Source: Candidatus Methanoperedentaceae archaeon
GTDB taxonomy: Archaea; Halobacteriota; Methanosarcinia; Methanosarcinales; Methanoperedenaceae
Reading direction: 5' to 3'
Assembly (NCBI GenBank): GCA_014859785.1
Contig: JACUTP010000101.1
Location: 1-6,623, forward strand
DNA: 6,623 nucleotides
Below are positions 1 through 5,691 of the stretch, piece by piece. The position numbers were made by a program, and so were the translations under genes. Positions within the stretch are counted from its first letter, which is position 1. Each line of letters begins with the position of its first letter. A model generated the notes under the pieces. It had not been told where the DNA came from. It saw only the letters and a program-made list of their open reading frames with translations, and did not search any database.

Positions 1-30
1 ATTATATAAAACTTACGACATTATATAATT
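1..30 (-). promoter_or_regulatory. AT-rich repeat past ablB, with minus-strand TATA match and T-run
   Basis: ATTATATAA occurs twice (1-9 and 20-28). On the minus strand TTTATATA (3-10) matches the archaeal TATA consensus and could serve a gene left of the window. The T4 run (8-11 on the minus strand) might instead contribute to termination of ablAB. The window edge prevents a decision. Confidence 0.25.
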
Positions 31-39
31 GACTTGACA

Positions 40-876
40 CTAAAGGCACTTGTACCATACGTTCATACTTTCAATACTCCCTGAGATATTGGTATTATTA
101 AACAGCGTTCCGCAGTAAGTGTATCCTGATTTTGCAAAGATTATATTTATTCCGGCGCAGCTCGCCCGGGCAATCGTATATGATATTTTCATATCTCTTT
201 TGCGCATTTCATTTTCCATTTTTCCAAGAAGGTAAATTGCAAGTCCGTTTCCTTGATATTCAGGCAGTGTTGCAAAATCAGTCATTTCAACGGTTTTTGA
301 TTCGATATCCATTTCCGAAGATGATATGGCAGCAATTTTACCATCTTTCCATATACTGAAATAAATTACATTTTCATTCATGGTTTTTTTGATAAAACCA
401 GGTTTAAATATTGGAAAAGGGTATGTTTTGAAAACTTTGCGGTATATTTCCACCATATCAGGTATGTTTGATATATCACAAATTTGAAACCCGAACCCTG
501 GAGAAATTTCGCTTACGGATTCTTTTGCGGATTTAGAATATGACAGATCAAGTATATCACAGATATTCTTATAATTGTTGATTAACTTCCTGGAACCTGA
601 AAAGTATTTCCCCATTAAGTAGGCGTTCTCACTACCATTATAAAAACCAGGAATAAAAGCCTCCATCAAATAACCAGCATCTATAAACCTGTTTTTTGCA
701 AAACCCGGTACTTTTGCGAATATTTTAGTATATCCATTATCCAGTGCCAGTCGTTCAATTTTACCAATGATTCCTGGAAAATCCTGTTTTGAAATTTTCA
801 TTAAATAAATACGGTCATTATATTTTCCGTGTTGTAAAATTGAGTTGCTGATAATATCAATTTTATCCGAATTCAT
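40..876 (-). CDS. ablB: beta-lysine N6-acetyltransferase (AblB), GNAT family
   Basis: Probably transfers acetyl from acetyl-CoA to the epsilon amino group of L-beta-lysine, giving N-epsilon-acetyl-beta-lysine, a cytoplasmic compatible solute of salt-stressed methanogens. The 278-residue protein has a variable N-terminal half and a GNAT fold from about residue 130 to 258. The acetyl-CoA loop is visible as TLPEYQGNGLA (203-213, core Q208-G-N-G-L-A), followed by an amphipathic helix IYLLGKMENEM. The later segment SCAGINIIFAKSGYTYCGTL (239-258) matches the terminal part of the acetyltransferase core. The ATG overlaps the ablA stop as ATGA (873-876), so the two genes are very likely co-transcribed and translationally coupled. 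The identification rests as much on the ablA neighbour as on the GNAT motifs, because GNAT proteins alone are poorly specific. It ends with TAG at 40-42. Confidence 0.9.
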   Translation of the reverse strand: MNSDKIDIISNSILQHGKYNDRIYLMKISKQDFPGIIGKIERLALDNGYTKIFAKVPGFAKNRFIDAGYLMEAFIPGFYNGSENAYLMGKYFSGSRKLINNYKNICDILDLSYSKSAKESVSEISPGFGFQICDISNIPDMVEIYRKVFKTYPFPIFKPGFIKKTMNENVIYFSIWKDGKIAAISSSEMDIESKTVEMTDFATLPEYQGNGLAIYLLGKMENEMRKRDMKISYTIARASCAGINIIFAKSGYTYCGTLFNNTNISGSIESMNVWYKCL

Positions 877-2189
877 ATTCTTCTGTCCACTCGCTCCGTA
901 TTCTCCGGGATTAAGCTGTCAGTTTTATCAAAATCAGACAGCAGTTTTGAAATGCCAGTTGCCTTATATTCTTCTGCATCATCAACTTTAAGCTGCAGAC
1001 TGCACTTCTGGCAATTTCTATCACAAAAAACAGTCTTGTAGGAATCCGGTTCTTTGTATGTTGTAATAACACCTTCGAAATTCCTTAAAATCACTTTATT
1101 TGTAGACCACGAGATAATGTAGTTGGGCATTACCGGAATTTTCCCGCCGCCCCCGGGAGCATCAATTACATAGGTGGGAACAGCGAAACCGCTTGTGTGT
1201 CCTATCAGGTTTTCCATAATTTCAATACCTTTACCTACCGGAGTACGGAAATGAGATAATCCTTCTGACAAATCACACTGGTAAAGATAATATGGTCTTA
1301 CCCTGTTCATTACGAGTTTATGCACTAATTTTTTCATAATCCTCGGGCAATCATTCACCCCTGAGAGCAGGACAGACTGGTTGCCCAGAGGAAATCCCGC
1401 ATCAGCGAGTCTGGCAAGCGCTTTCCTGGATGATTCTGTAATTTCCCTCGGGTGGTTAAAATGTGTATTAATCCAGACAGGATGATGTTTTTTTAACATT
1501 TCCACAAGTTCATTTGTTATGCGATATGGAAGCACCACAGGCATCCGTGTCCCGATTCGTATTACCTCAACATGGGGAATTTCCCGTAAATTTGTAAGTA
1601 TCCAGTCAAGATTTTCATCAGACAGCATAAGCGGGTCGCCGCCTGATAACAGGACATCACGAATATTCCGGTTATTTTTAATGTATTCTATACCTTCGAG
1701 AATCTCATTTTTATCAAGGATTGAAACAACATCAGAAACTTTTCTTTTTCTTGTGCAGTGCCTGCAATACATCGCACAAATATTGCTTATGTGGAACAGT
1801 ACCCTGTCAGGATAGCGGTGGGTTATACCCCTGACAGGACTATCAGTATCTTCAGACAACGGGTCTGTCCTATCGCATGAACTCAACTCTAATTCATGGG
1901 GGGATGGGAATGCCTGTTTAAAAATAGGGTCGTCTTTCAGGTCATCAACATTTATCAATGAGAGGTAATAGGGAGTTATGGAAAGTGGGAATTTTGCAAT
2001 TGTTTTAATAAGAACATTTTTTTCATCAGCGTCAAATTTAATCCCAAGTAATTTTTCAAAAGTGTCTATGTCAAGCACAGAATGTCTGAGCTGCCATTTC
2101 CAGTCTTTCCACTGTGAAATAACGGCGTCAGAATTCATTTTTTTAACAATTTTCTTTTGTTTATCGTTATAAATTATTGTTTCTTGCAA
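873..2189 (-). CDS. ablA: L-lysine 2,3-aminomutase (AblA/KamA family), radical SAM and PLP enzyme
   Basis: Converts L-alpha-lysine to L-beta-lysine using a [4Fe-4S] cluster, S-adenosylmethionine and pyridoxal phosphate; this is the first step of N-epsilon-acetyl-beta-lysine synthesis. The radical SAM cluster motif is C138-x3-C142-x2-C145 (CAMYCRHCTRKRKV), followed by the LLSGGDPL loop (180-187). The PLP lysine is K350 in DAPGGGGK. D306 (YQCD) and D343 (the Asp of DAPGGGGK) lie at the spacing of the two aspartates that hold the substrate amino group in the clostridial enzyme. C281 with C389, C393 and C396 resembles the structural zinc site. The length, 438 residues, is normal for the family. 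The start is TTG, supported by GAGGT six bases upstream; the next Met (M18) would cut conserved N-terminal sequence. The ablB gene follows with a 4-base overlap. Confidence 0.96.
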   Translation of the reverse strand: MQETIIYNDKQKKIVKKMNSDAVISQWKDWKWQLRHSVLDIDTFEKLLGIKFDADEKNVLIKTIAKFPLSITPYYLSLINVDDLKDDPIFKQAFPSPHELELSSCDRTDPLSEDTDSPVRGITHRYPDRVLFHISNICAMYCRHCTRKRKVSDVVSILDKNEILEGIEYIKNNRNIRDVLLSGGDPLMLSDENLDWILTNLREIPHVEVIRIGTRMPVVLPYRITNELVEMLKKHHPVWINTHFNHPREITESSRKALARLADAGFPLGNQSVLLSGVNDCPRIMKKLVHKLVMNRVRPYYLYQCDLSEGLSHFRTPVGKGIEIMENLIGHTSGFAVPTYVIDAPGGGGKIPVMPNYIISWSTNKVILRNFEGVITTYKEPDSYKTVFCDRNCQKCSLQLKVDDAEEYKATGISKLLSDFDKTDSLIPENTERVDRRI

Positions 2190-2195
2190 TGTAAT

Positions 2196-2200
2196 ACCTC
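2196..2200 (-). promoter_or_regulatory. Shine-Dalgarno of ablA, fixing a TTG start
   Basis: On the minus strand GAGGT is followed by six bases (ATTACA) and then TTG. This is the only good SD near the start of the reading frame, so it decides for TTG at 2187-2189 over the ATG at codon 18. Confidence 0.6.
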
Positions 2201-2221
2201 AAAATATTCTAAAAATACATG

Positions 2222-2228
2222 TTATAAA
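2222..2228 (-). promoter_or_regulatory. candidate TATA box of the ablAB operon
   Basis: The minus strand reads CGTTTATAAC here. A TATA box centred near 2225 would start transcription around 2199, giving a very short leader of about ten bases that barely contains the SD. A second candidate, TTTTATAA (2283-2290), would give a leader of about 70 bases that holds the whole SD comfortably. The sequence alone does not decide between them. Confidence 0.35.
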
Positions 2229-2351
2229 CGTATATGGTACAGCTTCCACATCACACAGCCTATTTGCATGATATAACATCATTATAAAATTTCATCACTA
2301 TTAAGTTAACCTTCCGATTCTGCAAAATAGGGCGGGTGGTTTTTCCGTATG

Positions 2352-2374
2352 TGCAGGACATGGTATGCAGGATA
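2352..2374. repeat. short direct repeat TGCAGGAYA, 14-base period
   Basis: TGCAGGACA (2352-2360) and TGCAGGATA (2366-2374) are near-identical 9-mers starting 14 bases apart, in the gap between the Lrp-type regulator and ablA. They could be regulator half-sites or chance. The spacing is more than one helical turn, so the two copies would not lie on exactly the same face. Confidence 0.4.
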
Positions 2375-2410
2375 CTTTCAGCATGAAGTATATTTTCCGT
2401 TAAAAATACT
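2372..2410 (-). terminator. hairpins with T-run downstream of the Lrp-type regulator
   Basis: Two overlapping, mutually exclusive hairpins lie just past the regulator stop at 2417. The nearer one pairs 2387-2396 with 2402-2410 (AGTATATTTT and AAAAATACT, one bulge) around CCGTT, and on the minus strand it carries T5 (2402-2406). The other pairs ATACTT (2372-2377) with AAGTAT (2386-2391), extended by CA/TG with one bulged T. Archaeal termination mainly needs the T-run, which here is short. A terminator or an alternating regulatory structure are both possible. Confidence 0.3.
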
Positions 2411-2416
2411 GGTAAA

Positions 2417-2860
2417 TTATATACTGTACACCGTATCCTTGATACTGTTTGTTACGATTTCAACGGTATAATTTTGTATTGGAAAATTATGTAATAATGT
2501 ATTGTTAATAAAATCCGTGAGGTCCTCTTCATCATTAAATAAGCCTATTGCCTTAATGGAATACTGTCCTGTTGTCTGGTATATCTTAATAAATTCCTCG
2601 ATTTCAATTAAATTTTTCAAATCACTTTTCATCGTTTTTGGCATCATCTCCAGATTAAAAAAAGCAAGTGTCCTCTTTCCGAATTTTTTGGGATTTAAGA
2701 GAACAGAATAATTCTTAATATACCCCTCATGTTCCAGTTTTTCAAGCCGGTATCTTACACCATTTTCGCTCATATTGACTTTTTTTGCGATTTCTGAAAT
2801 AGGAATCCTCGCCTGTTTTTGAAGGAGTTTAAGAATAATTTTGTCTTTCTTACTGACCAT
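2417..2860 (-). CDS. Lrp/AsnC-family transcriptional regulator
   Basis: A 147-residue DNA-binding regulator of the Lrp/AsnC (feast/famine) type. Residues 4-50 form the AsnC winged helix-turn-helix: DKIILKLLQKQARIPISEIAKKVNMSENGVRYRLEKLEHEGYIKNY is visible in parts, with the recognition helix around S31-L43. Residues 65-140 fit the alpha/beta RAM ligand and oligomerisation domain, with TGQYSIKAIGLF (97-108) at the usual GxYDxxL-like turn. The family forms dimers to octamers and often senses amino acids. The gene has its own promoter and sits between queD and the abl operon, all on one strand. Control of ablAB, and lysine or beta-lysine as effector, are inference from position only. The ATG at 2858-2860 has no SD, but a TATA box lies at leaderless distance. 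Confidence 0.9.
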   Translation of the reverse strand: MVSKKDKIILKLLQKQARIPISEIAKKVNMSENGVRYRLEKLEHEGYIKNYSVLLNPKKFGKRTLAFFNLEMMPKTMKSDLKNLIEIEEFIKIYQTTGQYSIKAIGLFNDEEDLTDFINNTLLHNFPIQNYTVEIVTNSIKDTVYSI

Positions 2861-2882
2861 GAAATAAACTTAAAGTTACTAT

Positions 2883-2892
2883 TATTTAAATA
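2883..2892 (-). promoter_or_regulatory. TATA box of the Lrp-type regulator, leaderless
   Basis: TATTTAAATA is a perfect 10-base palindrome centred 27-28 bases before the ATG at 2860, so transcription should begin at or next to the start codon. No SD lies before the ATG, which agrees with a leaderless mRNA. The palindrome could also serve as an autoregulatory operator overlapping TFB/TBP binding, which is common for archaeal Lrp-type genes but unproven here. Confidence 0.5.
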
Positions 2893-2911
2893 TACTGCGG
2901 CTCTTATTTAT

Positions 2912-3403
2912 TTAAGTCCCGTTTCGCAGTTCAAGTTCATAGCCTGCGCCCTGACCTATTCCTTCATCAACCCTGACATGGAGCTTTGTGACGTTATCCA
3001 CACCTTTTGACCTGAGGACACCGGCAATATTTTCAGTGAAATATTTACACAGGTCTTCTGCACTCACTGATGCTGCCGGAAGGAATACAATATCTTCAGA
3101 GGGCAGTACGTACCTTTTGTTGCTTTCTGCAATTTCGATGGTAACACCATCGTCTTTCTGTATTTTAAGGCGCGGGTCATTTTCTGCGATAATTACCCTG
3201 TGGTCAAGAGTCTCGCACAGCCTGTTTACGATGTTTTTCAGGAGTTCAAAATCAATGATAAACTCGCCCTGCTGTTCGCCTTCGACCCTCACACTGACAG
3301 CATAGGTGTGTCCGTGGAGGCAGCCGCATCTGGGATGGTTGGGGATGAAGTGGCATGCTGAAAACCGCAGTTTTGCCATCCATCCGTCTACTTCAATAAA
3401 CAT
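2912..3403 (-). CDS. queD: QueD / 6-pyruvoyl-tetrahydropterin synthase family (COG0720)
   Basis: Most likely 6-carboxy-tetrahydropterin synthase, which turns dihydroneopterin triphosphate into 6-carboxy-tetrahydropterin on the route to preQ0 and tRNA archaeosine. The zinc ligands are H18 (FSACH), H30 and H32 (LHGH). The catalytic cysteine position is C26 in C-x3-HGH, as in QueD and not the Glu version of PTPS-III. The D67-H68 pair (LDH), E116 (SAED) and E147 in VDEGIGQGAGYE fit the remaining active-site and pterin-anchoring residues. At 163 residues it is longer than bacterial QueD, because of an insertion around 73-112. Neighbouring queC or queE genes are not in the window, so a pterin or methanopterin role cannot be excluded. 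The start MFIEVDGWMAKLRFSACH is preferred; M9 is a possible alternative. Confidence 0.85.
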   Translation of the reverse strand: MFIEVDGWMAKLRFSACHFIPNHPRCGCLHGHTYAVSVRVEGEQQGEFIIDFELLKNIVNRLCETLDHRVIIAENDPRLKIQKDDGVTIEIAESNKRYVLPSEDIVFLPAASVSAEDLCKYFTENIAGVLRSKGVDNVTKLHVRVDEGIGQGAGYELELRNGT

Positions 3404-3426
3404 TCAGACGTCTTATTATCCTTGAG

Positions 3427-3435
3427 GCTATAATG
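3427..3435 (-). promoter_or_regulatory. candidate TATA box of queD, leaderless
   Basis: The minus strand reads ACAAAAACATTATAGCC, an A-rich BRE-like stretch followed by CATTATAGC centred about 28 bases before the queD ATG (3403). There is no SD before that ATG. The match to the TATA consensus is weak, but the spacing is right. Confidence 0.4.
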
Positions 3436-3476
3436 TTTTTGTATGGCTTTATTTACTTTCGGCAAACTATCATTTG

Positions 3477-3485
3477 TTTTATATT
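3477..3485 (+). promoter_or_regulatory. TATA box of nreA, leaderless
   Basis: TTTTATATT is centred 27 bases before the nreA ATG at 3508. No SD precedes the ATG, and an in-frame TAG sits at 3502-3504, only one codon upstream, so translation cannot start earlier. Together these point to a leaderless transcript starting at the ATG. It shares the 104-base intergenic region with the divergent queD promoter. Confidence 0.6.
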
Positions 3486-3507
3486 CCCGTGAACCATGAG
3501 TTAGTAC

Positions 3508-4761
3508 ATGGAACAGGCGGATTCGCTTTTCACAGGCAGTAACTCAATATGCGTTGTATGCCGCGGCGCGAAATTATTGTGCGGGAAAGCACGGTGTCCT
3601 GTACTTGTCAAGTTCTATTCGAGGGCAAAAGTGAAGCCGCTTACTGAAAACCTGGGTATCGATGGCTCATCCCCTCCAGGGGTTTTCGTGGGGCGAATCG
3701 GGTATCCTTACGTTTCTGTAGGTCCGCTCATACCTCCCGAACACGGAGATACCATGCTTCTTGATACGCCTGAAATGTGGCTGGGGAAAAGTATCGATGA
3801 TATTGTGGATTTTCGCTCGCAGCTTGTCCGCGGCAAGCATCTTGTGCATATCCGTGATTTTGAGAGCAGCAAAATAATTGAAGCAACACGCGAGATGGCG
3901 CTGTGCAAGAACCCTGTTGACGTTGAGGCTGAGTTCCTGAAAAAGCCCGCTGCCAGGCTTGTACTTGATGATGAGGTGCAGCCGTTTGGTCCGACAGCGC
4001 CTCTTAAGAAAATGGATATCGGGAATACGAAATTCGACAGCAGGATGGAAAAGGCGACCAATGATACTGATATGCTGGCAAGGGATGCTGTGATTGAACT
4101 GTATGATAAGGGCACAATGGTGTCAGGTATCCAGCGGGCTTTTTCAGCCGGGTCTTTCGGGGAAGGAAAAGCCCGCCGTTTTGTTCCCACCCGGTGGAGT
4201 ATTACAGCTGTGGATAGCATGATAGGCGCTAATCTGATGGAGAAGATGAAGGATAATCCCGTTATTAACGAATACATGGTATTTGAGTCATGGCAGCTTG
4301 ATAACAGGTTCGTGGTACTGATGATTCCGCGCGCCTGGAGTTATGAGCTTATCGAGGCGTGGTACCCGAATACTGTCTGGAACCCTTTCGGGAAGGATGT
4401 GGCGATAATGTCATCGTCTGAAGGGTATAACGGCAGGACGGCGTATGCCGAGATTGGAGGGTGCTACTATGCCGGGCGGCTTGCCGTGAACGAGTATCTT
4501 GTGAAAGAAAAAAGGCAGGCGCGGGTTGTAATACTCCGTGAGGCGCACCCCGGATACATAATGCCGGTTGGGGTGTGGAACGTGAGGGAGAATGTCAGGG
4601 AAGCCCTGCGAAATCCCCCGCACAGGTTCCAGACACTGGATGACGTTTTCGGGTATATTTCAACGAGGCTTGTTATCGGGAAGGAGCGCTGGATTCAGGA
4701 GAGTACTGTATTGAAAGAGACAAAGTACCAGAAGGGATTGGAGGATTTTTTCAGGACTTGA
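3508..4761 (+). CDS. nreA: archaeal DNA repair protein NreA, zinc site plus PCNA-binding tail
   Basis: Member of the archaeal Nre family, linked by haloarchaeal genetics to repair of DNA damage such as mitomycin C lesions and to the sliding clamp PCNA. The 417-residue protein begins with a zinc-finger-like C15-x2-C18-x6-C25-x4-C30 (ICVVCRGAKLLCGKARC). The Nre N-terminal domain follows, with recognisable blocks PPGVFVGRIGYPYVSVGPL and QPFGPTAPLK, then the Nre C-terminal domain from about residue 280. The protein ends with a textbook PCNA-interacting peptide, QKGLEDFF (408-415), two residues from the C-terminus. The family biochemistry is not fully settled. The gene is richer in G and C than its AT-rich neighbours abl and NYN. 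An in-frame TAG one codon before the ATG fixes the start. Confidence 0.94.
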   Translation: MEQADSLFTGSNSICVVCRGAKLLCGKARCPVLVKFYSRAKVKPLTENLGIDGSSPPGVFVGRIGYPYVSVGPLIPPEHGDTMLLDTPEMWLGKSIDDIVDFRSQLVRGKHLVHIRDFESSKIIEATREMALCKNPVDVEAEFLKKPAARLVLDDEVQPFGPTAPLKKMDIGNTKFDSRMEKATNDTDMLARDAVIELYDKGTMVSGIQRAFSAGSFGEGKARRFVPTRWSITAVDSMIGANLMEKMKDNPVINEYMVFESWQLDNRFVVLMIPRAWSYELIEAWYPNTVWNPFGKDVAIMSSSEGYNGRTAYAEIGGCYYAGRLAVNEYLVKEKRQARVVILREAHPGYIMPVGVWNVRENVREALRNPPHRFQTLDDVFGYISTRLVIGKERWIQESTVLKETKYQKGLEDFFRT

Positions 4762-4813
4762 AAGGATCTGGCAGTATGGCTTTTGTAGTTTCATATCAAG
4801 TTTAGTCTTAGCG

Positions 4814-4859
4814 AGATTAAATATATTAAAAGGTTTAATATAGTAAACTGGGTTAATCT
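4814..4859 (+). promoter_or_regulatory. nested dyad and TATA region before the NYN gene
   Basis: An exact inner inverted repeat pairs TATATTAAA (4822-4830) with TTTAATATA (4834-4842) around AGG. An outer one pairs AGATTAA (4814-4820) with TTAATCT (4853-4859). The right inner arm, TTTAATATA, is also a good TATA box; transcription from it would start near 4865 and give a leader of about 20 bases. Overlap of dyads and TATA makes an operator plausible. AT-richness raises the chance of accidental symmetry. Confidence 0.4.
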
Positions 4860-4875
4860 TAATAAAAAATTATCC

Positions 4876-4880
4876 GTGAT
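4876..4880 (+). promoter_or_regulatory. GTGAT ribosome-binding motif deciding the NYN start
   Basis: GTGAT matches the 3' end of archaeal 16S rRNA (complement of ATCAC) and lies four bases before the ATG at 4885. The same GTG could instead be read as an earlier in-frame start. Nothing SD-like lies before the GTG, so the ATG at 4885 is preferred. Confidence 0.35.
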
Positions 4881-4884
4881 AATT

Positions 4885-5661
4885 ATGTCAGAACAATTTC
4901 AAGACATAGAACAATATGAAGACAGAAAACGAAATAAAATTGCATTATTAATAGATGGGGATAATGCACAACCAAAATTAATCGGGAAAATTTTAGCAGA
5001 GACCGGAAAATACGGGTCAATTACAATCAGGCGTATCTATGGTGACTGGACTACATCCAATATGAACGGATGGAAAGACACTTTAAACAATTATGCAATT
5101 CAGCCGATACAACAATTCCGGTATACCATCGGGAAAAATGCAACTGACAGTGCTATGATAATTGATGCTATGGATGTTCTCCATAGTGGTTTAGCAGAGG
5201 GTTTTTGTATTGTTTCAAGTGATAGTGATTATACCAGGCTTGCAACCAGAATTCGTGAGAAGGGTATTTTTGTGATGGGGATTGGAGAGCAAAAAGCCCC
5301 TAAGGCATTCGTAAATGCATGTAATATTTTCATATTTACAGAAAACCTGGTACAGGAAGAATCAATTAAAAAAGGAAAAACGGCTTCAACAACTAAAGAA
5401 AAAATCGATGAGGGGCAAACCAGTTCGGATTTGATTGCATTACTGAAACAAGCTTTTGAGTTGTCTGTGGGGGAGGATGGTCTGGCTCACCTTGGAACAA
5501 TGGGTATAAATTTGCATCAATTAGACCCCAGTTTTGATCCCCGTACGTATGGGTATAAACAATTATCACAACTTATTAAAAATTTCCCGGATATTTTCGA
5601 ATTAAAGACTGAAAAGAATAGCACGGGTTCTACGATATTCCATATAAAAGTTAAAGAATGA
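4885..5661 (+). CDS. NYN-domain (LabA/COG1432-like) protein with C-terminal OST-HTH/LOTUS domain
   Basis: Probable metal-dependent ribonuclease with an RNA-binding tail; the cellular role is unknown. Residue numbers here are counted from the GTG at 4876. The NYN (PIN-like) domain spans about 20-158. It has the strand IALLIDGDN (D27, D29), the acidic helix TDSAMIIDAMD (D91, D97) and SSDSDYTRLATRIRE (D116, D118), the usual acidic metal site. A charged low-complexity linker (160-182) leads to an OST-HTH/LOTUS domain (183-258) with GLAHLGTMGINLHQLDP and FDPRTYGYKQLSQLI. This architecture is common in bacteria and also found in archaea. It lies 123 bases after nreA with its own AT-rich promoter, and 30 bases before the radical SAM gene. 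The start at 4885 is preferred over GTG 4876. Confidence 0.85.
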   Translation: MSEQFQDIEQYEDRKRNKIALLIDGDNAQPKLIGKILAETGKYGSITIRRIYGDWTTSNMNGWKDTLNNYAIQPIQQFRYTIGKNATDSAMIIDAMDVLHSGLAEGFCIVSSDSDYTRLATRIREKGIFVMGIGEQKAPKAFVNACNIFIFTENLVQEESIKKGKTASTTKEKIDEGQTSSDLIALLKQAFELSVGEDGLAHLGTMGINLHQLDPSFDPRTYGYKQLSQLIKNFPDIFELKTEKNSTGSTIFHIKVKE

Positions 5662-5669
5662 ATTTTAAT
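5662..5669 (+). promoter_or_regulatory. possible TATA-like box before the radical SAM gene
   Basis: TTTTAATT is centred about 27 bases before the ATG at 5692, the leaderless distance, and no SD precedes that ATG. A better-looking TTTATATC (5679-5686) sits too close to serve this start. With only 30 bases between the genes, read-through from the NYN gene is equally likely. Confidence 0.22.
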
Positions 5670-5691
5670 TGATGCGTATTTATATCTCTAA

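Noticed and set aside
1519..1815. 98-residue plus-strand ORF inside ablA
   Set aside because: Antisense shadow over the radical SAM core of ablA, Ser/Arg-rich, without a start signal.
2301..2384. 27-residue minus-strand ORF after lrp with a CIPCPAH segment
   Set aside because: No SD or promoter, and it coincides with hairpins and repeats that better explain the sequence.
3708..4277. 189-residue ORF on the minus strand inside nreA
   Set aside because: It is the antisense shadow of a strongly supported gene; its product is Ser-rich with no recognisable domain and no promoter or SD.
4774..4803. Nine-codon ORF between nreA and the NYN gene
   Set aside because: Too short, no good SD, and no sign of selection visible.
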